Shown here: positions 34,950 through 44,584 of the stretch, in pieces
Layout: each line of letters begins with the position of its first letter
Numbering within the stretch: the stretch's first letter is position 1
NCBI GenBank assembly: GCA_947630755.1
Contig: CANRIU010000001.1
Location: 1-64,000 of the forward strand
Direction: 5' to 3'
DNA: 64,000 nt
From: an uncultured Oscillospiraceae bacterium
GTDB taxonomy: Bacteria > Bacillota > Clostridia > Oscillospirales > Oscillospiraceae
Made by a program: the position numbers and the translations under genes
The notes under the pieces: model-generated
What the model saw: the letters and a program-made list of their open reading frames with translations, nothing else
What the model was told of the DNA's origin: nothing
Database searches by the model: none

Positions 34950-36542
34950 ATAAACAAATCAAAAATGCTGTGGGCCGCCGCGTCGGCGGCGCTGGTCATT
35001 GCCCTGCTCGCCGCCGGATGCTCAAGACCCGGCGGACAGGAGCGGGAGGACCCCGCTCCCCCGGACCCCGGCAGCGCCGGCAGCCCGTCAGACAACGCGC
35101 CCCCCGACGACGCCCCGGCGGAGGACCCGGACGCCGAATCTCCGGCGGAGGACCTGGACGCCGAGCCTCCGCAGGACGGCGTCCCCGCCGAGGAGGATTA
35201 TACCCCCGGCTATACGCTCCTTCCCGGGGGCGTGGGGACAAATTTCAACGAGCACATCGCGAAGGCCCAAATCGCCGACCTGGAGCTCTCCGGCACCAGG
35301 TGGGTCAGAGGCTTTATAAACTACTTCGGCACGGACGTGAACACAAGGGTCTCCGCCTTCAGGGACCTGAAGGCGGCGGGCTTCAACACCATCGTCACCA
35401 TAAAGTTCAACTACTCCGGCGTCAGCATCCCAAAGACCCCCGAGGGCTACGACAGGGCCCTCTCCGGCCTTGAGGACTTCCTCGACCGGGTCTACCCCTG
35501 CGCCGACATCATCGTCTCCGGCAACGAGCCCTTTATCGAGTCGAAGAAGGATGAGCGCAACGAGACAGTCATCAACTTCTACAAGGAGGTCACGTCGCGC
35601 ATCCACGACTACATAATGCGTCAGGACCGGGAGATCCCCCTGTTTGTCGGGGCGATAAACTCCGTCAGCGACCCGGTGTTCTGGGAGGACTACCACGAGA
35701 GGGACTTTGTGGAGTACGCCGCCGAGACCCCCTGGATCGCCGGGGTGGACATACATATCCACCACCTGACCATGGACCAGCTGGACACCTCCATGAAGTA
35801 CGTCTCGGATATTCTCCGGGACGACCAGAAGATAATCGCCACGGAGTTCTCCGCCGTCAAGTACTGGAGATCCCACACCTCCGACCCCATGCCGGAGCTT
35901 ATGGCGGAAAAATACGGCTTTGACCCGTCCTGGCACGTCTACGACTACATAAACTACGCGGTAAACAACCGGGATAAAGTCACCCGGGAGCAGTGGGAGG
36001 ACTTTCTGGGCTCCTGCGACTGGTATGTAAAGCGCCAGGATTACCTCCTTGACGCCTACGGGCATTTCATGGACTACGACAAGTTCTATCTTGCGACCTA
36101 CGGCACATACATCTTCTTCTCCGGGGAGTTCGGGCCCAACAGCGAGGCGTGGCTTTTCAACCCCCTCTTTGCCACCTCCACGGTACAGAGGGACCCCGAC
36201 GGCAGATACCAGCCCAACTTTAAAATGCTGGAGAATTTCCAGCTCATCCAGAGGATGTCCGCAGACCCCGCCCCCTATATTCTTGGCGCGGAGGAGCTGC
36301 CCGCGGTAAATGTCCCCGCCGGGACGCCCCTTGAGGAGATACTGGCGAAGCTCCCAACAGAGGCGAAATTCTACACCAGCCGCGGAAGCCTGGAGCTGGA
36401 GCTCTCCGGCTGGGAATGGGACAAGGCCTTCGACCCGTCCCTCCCCGGAAGCTGCGTTTTCACCGCCCGGGGCACTCTTTTCACGGAGGGGTCCGTCGAC
36501 CCCCTCGGCACAGCGGCAAGGGTGGAGGTCCTCGTCACATGA
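34950..36542 (+). CDS. Secreted lipoprotein, clan GH-A-like glycosidase (GH39-like?); probable non-canonical ATA start
   Basis: (I)NKSKMLWAAASAALVIALLAAGCSR signal/lipobox; SD AGGAGGG 34937-34943; first in-frame ATG is 34965; IIVSGNEPFIESK and IIATEFSAVKYW motifs. Confidence 0.7.
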   Translation: MNKSKMLWAAASAALVIALLAAGCSRPGGQEREDPAPPDPGSAGSPSDNAPPDDAPAEDPDAESPAEDLDAEPPQDGVPAEEDYTPGYTLLPGGVGTNFNEHIAKAQIADLELSGTRWVRGFINYFGTDVNTRVSAFRDLKAAGFNTIVTIKFNYSGVSIPKTPEGYDRALSGLEDFLDRVYPCADIIVSGNEPFIESKKDERNETVINFYKEVTSRIHDYIMRQDREIPLFVGAINSVSDPVFWEDYHERDFVEYAAETPWIAGVDIHIHHLTMDQLDTSMKYVSDILRDDQKIIATEFSAVKYWRSHTSDPMPELMAEKYGFDPSWHVYDYINYAVNNRDKVTREQWEDFLGSCDWYVKRQDYLLDAYGHFMDYDKFYLATYGTYIFFSGEFGPNSEAWLFNPLFATSTVQRDPDGRYQPNFKMLENFQLIQRMSADPAPYILGAEELPAVNVPAGTPLEEILAKLPTEAKFYTSRGSLELELSGWEWDKAFDPSLPGSCVFTARGTLFTEGSVDPLGTAARVEVLVT

Positions 36543-36596
36543 CGCGCAGCGGCCAATACCGTCCGGACAGGCATTGACGCCTTTAATTCGAGCATG

Positions 36597-36633
36597 AAAA
36601 AATCCCGCCGATGGCTCCATCGGCGGGATTTTT
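36597..36633. terminator. Bidirectional terminator between convergent genes
   Basis: AAAAAATCCCGCCGATG-GCTC-CATCGGCGGGATTTTT. Confidence 0.85.
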
Positions 36634-36659
36634 CACGCAATATTTATCCGGAAGGGGCG

Positions 36660-38084
36660 TCACACTCTCCCCACTACCCTGGCGACGATCTGCGCGGCCT
36701 CGGCGCGGGTGGCGTAGGCCCGGGGGTTCAGCAGGCCGTTGGAGCCCGTGAATATCCCGGCACAGGTGAGCCTCGCCGCGGCCTCCAGCGCCCAGAAGGA
36801 TATGCTCCCCACGTCGGAGAAATTCAGCCCGTTGCCGTCGGGGAACTCAATGGAGCGGTCAAGTATCGCCATGATCTCCTGCCGGCTGATGGGCGCGTCG
36901 GGGCTGAACCGCCCGTCGCTCACGCCGTTGACCATCCCCCTGTCCCAGGCCATTATTATGTACCTCTGGGCCCAGCAGTCCGCTATGTCCTCAAAGGGCC
37001 AGGTCCCGGAGCCCAGGGTGAAGTCCTCCGGCGGCTGGTGCTCCACCACCTTCGGCAGGGCGTCCTTCGCCTCCAGCGCGGAGCAGAGCATCGCGGTGAA
37101 CTCCGCTCTCGTCACCAGGTCCTTCGGGCGGAAGGTGTGCCCCTCGGTGTGGAGCTCGGCGTCCAGCGCCTCCAGCGTCTCCACCGCCGGGCGGCTCCAG
37201 CTGGAGGCTATGTCCAGGTATGTGCCCATGGTCGCAAGCTTCGCCCAGCCGTAGTCAAGGAGCTTCACGTTGTCGGTCCCTCGGGTGGTCATGTTTGACG
37301 AGTCCATCGCCACGGAAATGAGCCTTCTCCCGTCCCGCTGGCAGGTGACGGCCTGGCAGTAGCCCGAGGCCCGAATGTAGCCCGTCTTGAACCCGTCCAC
37401 TCCGGGGTACTCGCTCTCTCCCCCGGGGAGCAGGTGATTTGTGGTCCTGTACTCTTTTCCGTCAAACATGACGCTGGTCTCGGAGGTTATCTCCAACACC
37501 TCGGGGTAGTCCATGATGAACCGCCGTATAAGCTCCGCCTGACTGCGGGCGGAGATATAGTTGAGCTTGTGCCCGTGGGGGTTTATGTATTTTGCGTCAA
37601 GGCCCAGCCGCGCCGCGGTGGAGTTCATCCGCTCCACAAACGCCTCCTCCGTACCGGAGATAAACTCCGCCATAGCCACGCAGCTGGCGGACGCGGAGTA
37701 GATGAGTATGAGCCGCAAAAGCGTCTTTACCGGCACCGTCCCCCCGTAGGGCAGCGGCGCGGTCATCTGGTAGTTTACGCTGTCCCGGGAGATTTTCGCC
37801 ACCCAGTCGCTTATGGGCACCTCGGTGTCCATCGTGAAGCTGCCCCGGTGGAGCTCCTCGTAAATTATGTACGCCGTCATGACCTTTGTCATTGACGCGG
37901 GCACGCGCAAAGTGTCCGGGTCCTTCGCGTAAAGGACCACGCCCGTCTCAAAGTCCATCACCACCGCGGCGGAGCAGGTGATGTCCGGCTCGGCAGGCTC
38001 CGCCGCCCGTGCGGAGGGGAGGACGGAGAAAAGCATCATCACGGCGAGGACAGCGCCCAGCAGTCTGTTCACACTCTTACTCAT
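36660..38084 (-). CDS. D-alanyl-D-alanine carboxypeptidase-like (S11) with C-terminal SLH domains
   Basis: PASMTKVMTAYI (SxxK), GVDGFKTGYI (KTG); SxN position reads SAS; SLH-like WPFEDIADCWAQRYIIMAWDRGMVNG. Confidence 0.88.
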   Translation of the reverse strand: MSKSVNRLLGAVLAVMMLFSVLPSARAAEPAEPDITCSAAVVMDFETGVVLYAKDPDTLRVPASMTKVMTAYIIYEELHRGSFTMDTEVPISDWVAKISRDSVNYQMTAPLPYGGTVPVKTLLRLILIYSASASCVAMAEFISGTEEAFVERMNSTAARLGLDAKYINPHGHKLNYISARSQAELIRRFIMDYPEVLEITSETSVMFDGKEYRTTNHLLPGGESEYPGVDGFKTGYIRASGYCQAVTCQRDGRRLISVAMDSSNMTTRGTDNVKLLDYGWAKLATMGTYLDIASSWSRPAVETLEALDAELHTEGHTFRPKDLVTRAEFTAMLCSALEAKDALPKVVEHQPPEDFTLGSGTWPFEDIADCWAQRYIIMAWDRGMVNGVSDGRFSPDAPISRQEIMAILDRSIEFPDGNGLNFSDVGSISFWALEAAARLTCAGIFTGSNGLLNPRAYATRAEAAQIVARVVGRV

Positions 38085-38192
38085 AAAACCACGCCTCATA
38101 TTTTGCAGATTCATGCGTTTTTTGCACGCTTTGACTATTTTACTAAATTGAACTCAACAAGTCAACAAAAAACACGAAAAACCGCGAAAAAT

Positions 38193-38219
38193 GCCCCCCG
38201 CGCCGTTGGCGCGGGGGGC
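38193..38219 (-). terminator. Terminator of the transglutaminase/SLH gene
   Basis: GCCCCCCGCGCC-GTT-GGCGCGGGGGGC, then TTTTTCGCGGTTTTT on minus strand. Confidence 0.75.
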
Positions 38220-38251
38220 GGAAGAATCGATATTCCGGTTAACGTTTAGCC

Positions 38252-41200
38252 TTACAGGTCATATGCGCGGCAGAATCTGGCAAGCATCGCAATGACGTGG
38301 CTGCGGGCCGCGTGTCCCCTGGGGTTCAGGGTGGTGTCGGTGGTGCCCTTGATGATGCCCTCCTGGACGGCCCAAATCATGGCGTCCCTTGCCCAGGAGC
38401 TTACGCTGGAGGCATCGGTGTAGCCGCTCAGATCCCCGGTGACCTCCGGCTCGTCGGCGAAGCGGTAGAGCATCGTCGCCAGCTCCTGACGGGTGAGGTC
38501 GCTGGACAGGTTGGTGCCGTCGGAGATACCCTGCTCCTTGGCCCACTCCACGCCCTTGTCGTACCAGTGTTCGCCGCCCTCGGTGTCTACGCCGGAGAGC
38601 CGGGCGAGGATGGTCATTATCTGCGCCCGGGAGATGTCGCTGCCGGGCTTGAAGGTCCCGTCGTCAAAGCCCTTGATGAGGCCGCGCGCGTCGGCGAACT
38701 CCAGGTCCTCCATATACCACGCCGTCTCGGGGACGTCGGGATAGGGGTTGACCCAGGGCTTCTCAGGCTCAGCGGGAGTCACAGGAGGAGTCACAGGGGG
38801 ATAATAGGGCTCATACTGACCGCAGCGGGTGCAGACGCCATTGATGTAGTTGTGGCCCGTGGCGGGAACGGCCTGCTCCACCGTCTCGTGGCACTTGCTG
38901 CAAACGCCCTTGAGAAGTCCGTCGGTGGTGCAGGTGGGGGCGATGGTGCCCTCCTGAAGCTCCGTGACATCGTGGGCGGGAAGCTCGCCCTCCACGGTCT
39001 CAAAGATGCTGGTGTCGCAGACAGAGCATTTATATGTCCTTGTGGCGTGGGCGGCGCAGGTGGCGGGAGTCTCAACAAGGGACTCCGCGTCCGGAGTGTG
39101 CTCGGTCTTCGGAAGCGTGAGGGTCCTGGTGTCGGTGATGACATCGCCGTCGGAGAGGGTGACGGTGGCGGTGTACTCAGCGGAGCCCTCCTTGGCGCAG
39201 TCAGCCTCCTCGATGACCCTTGTCTGCTCAACGGCAGCGTTCAGCGTCTCCGTGTGGGTGGGGTCGTTCTTGCAGGTGACGGTGACAAACGCGGAGGCTG
39301 TTCCGTCGCCGGCCCAGGTGAACACCGCGTTCTTCTCGTCCCAGTCGTGGCCCAGGGCCTCGACGATGGTGGGCTGCTCAAGTATCTCTCCGCAGCTGGA
39401 GCACCTTGTTCCGCCCTTGGAGCCCTGAGTGTCGCAGGTGGCCTCAACATCCGGGATGTTCTCGGGAGTGTGCTCGTCGCTTTGCATCTCCGCTCCGCAG
39501 ACGGCGCACTTGGAGCCCTTGGTGTGTCCGTTGAAGCTGTGTCCCTTGGCGGGGATTATCTTCTTCTCGCCCTCGATCTGGTGGCAGACGGTGCACTCCC
39601 TGTATCCGGTGGAGCCGGGGTCGGTGCACGTCGCGGCGACCTCCGGGTGGTTCTCCCACTTGTGCCCGTCCTCATCGCAGATGAAGTTGCCGCACTTGGT
39701 GCAGTAGCCGTTTCCGTTGTTCTCGTGGGGGAGCTGAGTATCCTCAATTTCCTTCTCGATGGTCTTGTCGCACCACCTGCACTTATATGTCGCGACCTCG
39801 TTCTTGTAGCAGGTGGCGGCGCTGGCGGTGCCGGACTTCACGGTGAAGTCGTGGTCCACCGCGGCCTCCTTATTTGTGATGGTGTCGGTGGCTTTGCAGC
39901 GGGTGCAGGTCCCGGTCATCTGCTGTCCCTTGCAGGTGGGCTCGCCCACATTCCTGTAGTTTTCAAAGTCGTGTCCCAGAGCGGGAACGGTGATCTGCTT
40001 GGAAATAACCTCCTGGCAGACGGTGCACTTGACCTCGTGGATGGTCGCGCCCTTGGTGCAGGTAACCTCTGCCCTTGAAACAGAAGCAGTCTTGGCAGGA
40101 ACGGTGTGCCCGGTGGCGGGGATCTCCCCTCCGGGGATCACGGTCTGACCGCACTGGGTGCAGACCTGAGCCTTCCTGTATCCGGCCTCGGTACAGGTGG
40201 GATCCTTTTCCTCGGTATGGTCGTTGGGGTCCTCCTGAAGCTGGGTGTGCGGGCAGACCGTGGCGACAACCGTGGTGCCGTAATTTTTCTCAGCTTCCTC
40301 AGTCTTTACGCTTGTGGGAATGAAGGTGACGCTGAGCACATCGTTATGCTCCACGCCAGTGACTGTAAACTCGCCATTGTCGCCGACAGTTATAGGTGTA
40401 GAACTACCTCCAAGAGTCACGGTGTCGACCTCGTAACCCTCCGCAGGCTCGACCTTGAAGGTCTTGCTGACTTCCTTGCTGGCAAACTCAACGTTTCCGG
40501 CGTCGCCAACGGCATCCTCGCCGTCAACGGTCACCTTGCCGTTGCCGTCGGAGACAACGATCAGCGTGCTGCCTGTCTCAGCCACGGCGGCGGGGCTGTT
40601 GGCGGGCTTCTTAACGGCGACTATCTCAAAGGGTGAGAAGGCGTCGCACATGATTACCATGCCGTAGGGGGTGGGGATAATGGTTATCTCCTCGACGCTT
40701 ATGATGTGCTCGCCCCACTTGTGGTTGCGATTGACCTCGTCCTTCTTCTCCTCGTCGTTTCCGGCGGCCGCAATGTCCCTCTTATACTCATCGCACAGGT
40801 CCTCTGTCCCCCTGGCGCAGCGGGTGAAGTGGTAGGCCTTGAGCTCCACCTCGCCGTTGCCCAGAGACTCATAGGTCACTCCGGCGGGGTAGCCCACCTG
40901 GACGCGGAGGGACTCACCCTTGTTGGGCTTGAGCTTGACCATGGGGCAGACGCGGTTGAAGTTAATCTCGAATACGGAGGAGCCGATGACCTCGCCCTCG
41001 GGGACCTCAACATTGTCGCTGTTGTCAAGGGCGCTCTGTATCTTCTCGTAGTCCTCGCGGTTTCCGTTGCCCTTGCTCTTGTCCTCAACGACGAGCATCA
41101 GGCGTCCGTTTATGTCGTCCCGGTGGATGTCCTTGTTAAACTCTTCAAGCGCCTTTTTAGCCGCCTCGGTATCGCCATCGGCGCTGGCAAGAGATTCCAA

Positions 41201-43402
41201 ATTCAGATTCTCCGGCGCGTCAAGGAGCGTGGGCTGGCCCCACAGGTTCCAGTCGATGCCCTGAGAGCGGTAGCAGGCGGGGCACAGTCCGGGAATCATG
41301 GCGATGGTGGCGAAGTTGTTGGGGAATTTGCCGGAGCGGGAGCCCACCACGCCGCTTATGGCGAAGTTGTACTCCGTAATGTCGTCGATCCAGAGGGTGG
41401 AGGCGCGGAAGTTAAACTCCACACCGATGATGGGGCAGCCCTGCTCCACGTCGCACTCATCAGGATGATTTGCGTGATACGCGGTGTTGGGGCACTCATC
41501 GGGCTCGTAGGAATAGATCCACTTAAAGTCAACATATTTGTTTGTCCCGGCGTCCATATCCACCACGCCGTCCCTGTCGGTATCGAAGGGCAGTTCGCCG
41601 GCGATTTGGACATACTTGTCACCTCCGGTGTGCAGGTCCTGCTGGATGGTGGTATACCTTACGCAGACATCCTGCTTTGCCGCCTGCTCGGAGTTATCCT
41701 CATAGGCGTCGACAGTGGCGATCTCGCTCTCGCTCCTGTCGGGGAGTATGTGGTAGAGGTCGTCATCATAGGTGACCCTGAAGCGGTAATCGTAGCCCGC
41801 GGTGGAGTTGCCGTTGGGCGCGGGGGTCTGCGTGGCGACATAGGGGGGCGCCTCGTACTTGGAGTTTACGTTGTAGAGAAGCCCGGACTGGGCGATTATC
41901 TCGCTCTCATCCCCGTGGAAGAAACCTGCCTCGGGGTGGTTGGAGAGGTAGCTGGTAGCGGGGTTGGCGCTCCAGGTGCTCCTGTGGTCTGGCTCACGGG
42001 TGGTGACAGCTATCTCCACATACTCGCAGGTGGGTGTGTAGATTCGCAGCGCGCCGTCGTAGTCGCCAAAGTAGGGGTTGCCCTCGGAGAGGATGAAAAC
42101 GGCGTCGGCGTAGTACCACTCCTCCATAACGTCGGCGGTGCCGTCGGAGTGGTAGTCGTACATTCTGGTCATGAAGTAGAAGCCCTTCTCGCGGGCGGCC
42201 TTGGCGTCCATGCCCTTGTAGGTCACGGTGAAAACGCCCGCGGGCACGCCGTCAACGGAGCCTCCGGTGGAGTAGTCCACCTTAAGCCCGTTGTCGTCGC
42301 CGCTGATGGTGACTCCGGAGTAGGCGGCCGTCTCAATGGTGGGGTACTTAAACTCAAAGTTTCCGGTGGAGACATACCCGGAGGGGCGCCAGTGCTCGCC
42401 AACCAGGGACTGACCGACCAGAAGGTAGGTGTTGGTCTCCTTGCCGTCCTCGCCGTTCTTGAAGGAGAGGTCGCGGGTGCCGTCCCAGTTTGCGGTGAGG
42501 GGGTCGTCCCATGTGGCGTCAACCACATACCAGCGGGCGGAGCCGTCCGCGTTGGGGATGTTCACGGCGTTCCACATATGGTCCTCGGGAGTGCCCTTTG
42601 TCTGCACGCCGTGGACGAGGACGCACTCGATGCCGAGCTTCGTCAGGCACACCTGGAGGGTGCGGGCATATGCCTCGCAGACGCCCTCGTGGCTGACGAT
42701 GCCGTATACTGTGCGAATATATTTCGCATATTTGCCGTCCTCCCGGCACTCTGTCTCATAGCGGTAGTGGAGCTTATGGACGATCTGGTCGTGGACGGCG
42801 GTGACGAGCGCCGCGGTCCTGTCGGCCTCGGAATATGTACCGTTGCTCTCCGCGGCAGAGACTGTGCTGACGGCGGAGGTGACGATGGAATTAATGGCGG
42901 AAGTGACATCCGCATCCATTCCCTTGACATCTTCAATCTTAGTACCGCCCAGAAGATATGTGGGGCCTCTGCCGGGCCCGATGAGGACGTGGTAGGAGCC
43001 GCCCTCCTGCGTCACCTGGAAGGTGAGGTACCCGGAGTCGATGTACCAGAGCTCCGAGTGGTCCAGGTCAAGGGCGTCCTTCGCCGCGCAGAAATCGTTG
43101 AAAAGGTCCTTGTTGCCCTTTTTGTACTCCTCTATGGCCTGATTATCTATCTTTTTACCTTCAGTACCATATGAAAGGTCGAAAATATCAATAAATTCGG
43201 TGCCTTCATAATACTTGGACTTCTCGCTCCCGGTGAACTCATCAAGGAGCTTTTTATATATGGCCTGCTGTCTGTCGTTGAGCTGGTCATAGAAATAGTC
43301 AGAGTCACACTCCTTATAGTCGAACGCCGCGGCGGCGGTCAGCGGGAGCATGGATGCTGCCATTGCGAGAACCAGCAGGATACAAAGGATTCGTTTCTTC
43401 AT
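38252..43402 (-). CDS. 1716-aa secreted transglutaminase-like protein with Cys-rich (zinc-ribbon-like) repeats and C-terminal SLH domains
   Basis: GVCEAYARTLQVCLTKLGIECVLVHG...EDHMWNAVNI...WYVVDATWDDP; repeats of 'TCTxxGxxxxxCxxCGxxxxxxIPAxGH'; SLH WYMEDLEFADARGLIKGFDDGTFKPGSDISRAQI. Confidence 0.88.
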   Translation of the reverse strand: MKKRILCILLVLAMAASMLPLTAAAAFDYKECDSDYFYDQLNDRQQAIYKKLLDEFTGSEKSKYYEGTEFIDIFDLSYGTEGKKIDNQAIEEYKKGNKDLFNDFCAAKDALDLDHSELWYIDSGYLTFQVTQEGGSYHVLIGPGRGPTYLLGGTKIEDVKGMDADVTSAINSIVTSAVSTVSAAESNGTYSEADRTAALVTAVHDQIVHKLHYRYETECREDGKYAKYIRTVYGIVSHEGVCEAYARTLQVCLTKLGIECVLVHGVQTKGTPEDHMWNAVNIPNADGSARWYVVDATWDDPLTANWDGTRDLSFKNGEDGKETNTYLLVGQSLVGEHWRPSGYVSTGNFEFKYPTIETAAYSGVTISGDDNGLKVDYSTGGSVDGVPAGVFTVTYKGMDAKAAREKGFYFMTRMYDYHSDGTADVMEEWYYADAVFILSEGNPYFGDYDGALRIYTPTCEYVEIAVTTREPDHRSTWSANPATSYLSNHPEAGFFHGDESEIIAQSGLLYNVNSKYEAPPYVATQTPAPNGNSTAGYDYRFRVTYDDDLYHILPDRSESEIATVDAYEDNSEQAAKQDVCVRYTTIQQDLHTGGDKYVQIAGELPFDTDRDGVVDMDAGTNKYVDFKWIYSYEPDECPNTAYHANHPDECDVEQGCPIIGVEFNFRASTLWIDDITEYNFAISGVVGSRSGKFPNNFATIAMIPGLCPACYRSQGIDWNLWGQPTLLDAPENLNLESLASADGDTEAAKKALEEFNKDIHRDDINGRLMLVVEDKSKGNGNREDYEKIQSALDNSDNVEVPEGEVIGSSVFEINFNRVCPMVKLKPNKGESLRVQVGYPAGVTYESLGNGEVELKAYHFTRCARGTEDLCDEYKRDIAAAGNDEEKKDEVNRNHKWGEHIISVEEITIIPTPYGMVIMCDAFSPFEIVAVKKPANSPAAVAETGSTLIVVSDGNGKVTVDGEDAVGDAGNVEFASKEVSKTFKVEPAEGYEVDTVTLGGSSTPITVGDNGEFTVTGVEHNDVLSVTFIPTSVKTEEAEKNYGTTVVATVCPHTQLQEDPNDHTEEKDPTCTEAGYRKAQVCTQCGQTVIPGGEIPATGHTVPAKTASVSRAEVTCTKGATIHEVKCTVCQEVISKQITVPALGHDFENYRNVGEPTCKGQQMTGTCTRCKATDTITNKEAAVDHDFTVKSGTASAATCYKNEVATYKCRWCDKTIEKEIEDTQLPHENNGNGYCTKCGNFICDEDGHKWENHPEVAATCTDPGSTGYRECTVCHQIEGEKKIIPAKGHSFNGHTKGSKCAVCGAEMQSDEHTPENIPDVEATCDTQGSKGGTRCSSCGEILEQPTIVEALGHDWDEKNAVFTWAGDGTASAFVTVTCKNDPTHTETLNAAVEQTRVIEEADCAKEGSAEYTATVTLSDGDVITDTRTLTLPKTEHTPDAESLVETPATCAAHATRTYKCSVCDTSIFETVEGELPAHDVTELQEGTIAPTCTTDGLLKGVCSKCHETVEQAVPATGHNYINGVCTRCGQYEPYYPPVTPPVTPAEPEKPWVNPYPDVPETAWYMEDLEFADARGLIKGFDDGTFKPGSDISRAQIMTILARLSGVDTEGGEHWYDKGVEWAKEQGISDGTNLSSDLTRQELATMLYRFADEPEVTGDLSGYTDASSVSSWARDAMIWAVQEGIIKGTTDTTLNPRGHAARSHVIAMLARFCRAYDL

Positions 43403-43598
43403 GAAAACACACCTTTCTGAAAAAATAGGTTTACATAAACATCGGCGGTTTATTTAAATTAAACCGCCATGCCTATGCAATATTGGGGAGATTTACATAA
43501 TTCGATTATATCCAGCAGGACATTAAAAGTCAACATGAATATTCACCGTTTGACCTGATTTTTTCAAAATGGAATTTTTCGGAAATTATTTCCACGTC

Positions 43599-44495
43599 TC
43601 ACCCGGCGCTGAGCGCCCAGATATTTTTTATCTGCCCGGAGAGGGTGTCGTAGCTCCATATCTTCTCTGTGTTCGCCGGGCTGTTGGGGTCGAGGATTGT
43701 GTAGCCGCCCTCGCTGATGCCCGTGAGGAGGATAAAGTGCCCGGAATCCGTGAAATCCCCCGGTCCCAGCACCAGCGCCACTATGTCCCCCGATGTGAGG
43801 CAGCCGTCGATGACGCTCTTTGACAGCGGCAGCTCCCGGGAGCTCACGCCCAGGGACTCCGCGCCCTCGGAAAACAGTGTCCAGGCGGTGCCGCTGCCGG
43901 GGAAGTAGTACCCGTTGCGGGTGGCAAAGTCCGCCACATAGAGGGGATTTAACGACGTGTCCCCCGTGAGGTATATCGCCGCCATGGAAAGGCAGGTGGG
44001 CCCGCAGCCCGTGAGGCCCAGAAGTCCCCCGGCGTACTGGGCGTAGCCCCACCGCCCGTCCCACTGGTAAAGGGCCGGGACACTGTCAAGGTCCAGATCT
44101 GACAGATCGATGTCCCCGGCGTCTGGAGCTTTCTGGTGCTCAAGGCACCCCAGGACAAAGTCCCTCGCCTCCGGGACCTTGTCGTATAGCTTCAAAAGGT
44201 CCTCCGGCAGGTCCTCCAGCTTCTCCGCGTCGGGTATCACCGCCCCGTCGTCGGAGGCGGAGCCCGAGTCCGAGGCCGGGGTGTTGTTTGCGTCGATACC
44301 GATATTTACGCTGTCCACCGGGCTTTTATTCCCGCCCTCCGGAGCCTTGTCCTCCTCAGGGTCCGCCTCCGGGGCGATGAGCTGGTGCTCGGGAAAATCC
44401 TCCTTCTCCCGCCCCCAGGGGCGAAAGAGCAGAATAACGCCCGCGGCTATAATGATAACGGGCAAGAGGCACCCGTTTTTTCTTCGTCCTGACAT
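43599..44495 (-). CDS. Membrane-anchored C39-like (peptidase_C39_2) cysteine protease
   Basis: Start MSGRRKNGCLLPVIIIAAGVILLF; LTGCGPTCLSMAA (Cys), DSGHFILLTGI (His), TILDPNSP (Asp/Asn). Confidence 0.82.
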   Translation of the reverse strand: MSGRRKNGCLLPVIIIAAGVILLFRPWGREKEDFPEHQLIAPEADPEEDKAPEGGNKSPVDSVNIGIDANNTPASDSGSASDDGAVIPDAEKLEDLPEDLLKLYDKVPEARDFVLGCLEHQKAPDAGDIDLSDLDLDSVPALYQWDGRWGYAQYAGGLLGLTGCGPTCLSMAAIYLTGDTSLNPLYVADFATRNGYYFPGSGTAWTLFSEGAESLGVSSRELPLSKSVIDGCLTSGDIVALVLGPGDFTDSGHFILLTGISEGGYTILDPNSPANTEKIWSYDTLSGQIKNIWALSAG

Positions 44496-44584
44496 GAAAA
44501 TTCCCTCCCTTTGATGTGAGACATTGTAAGGGAGGGGTGTATCATTTATGACAATGGATTGCATCTAAGCTGTAAAGTTTTCCT

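Noticed and set aside
17515-36542. Sulfoquinovose (sulfo-EMP/TAL/TK) pathway, considering isomerase, aldolase, sulfatases and a split transketolase
   Set aside because: No sulfoquinovosidase (GH31), SLA reductase/dehydrogenase or sulfonate exporter seen; S1 sulfatases act on sulfate esters, not C-sulfonates; transketolase/transaldolase are ~15 kb away and look like ordinary pentose-phosphate genes.
35088-36620. 510-aa minus-strand ORF
   Set aside because: Antisense to the lipoprotein glycosidase, which has SD, signal peptide and motifs.
40706-43174. 822-aa (and 38297-40078, 593-aa) plus-strand ORFs
   Set aside because: Antisense to the transglutaminase/SLH gene with no recognisable domains.
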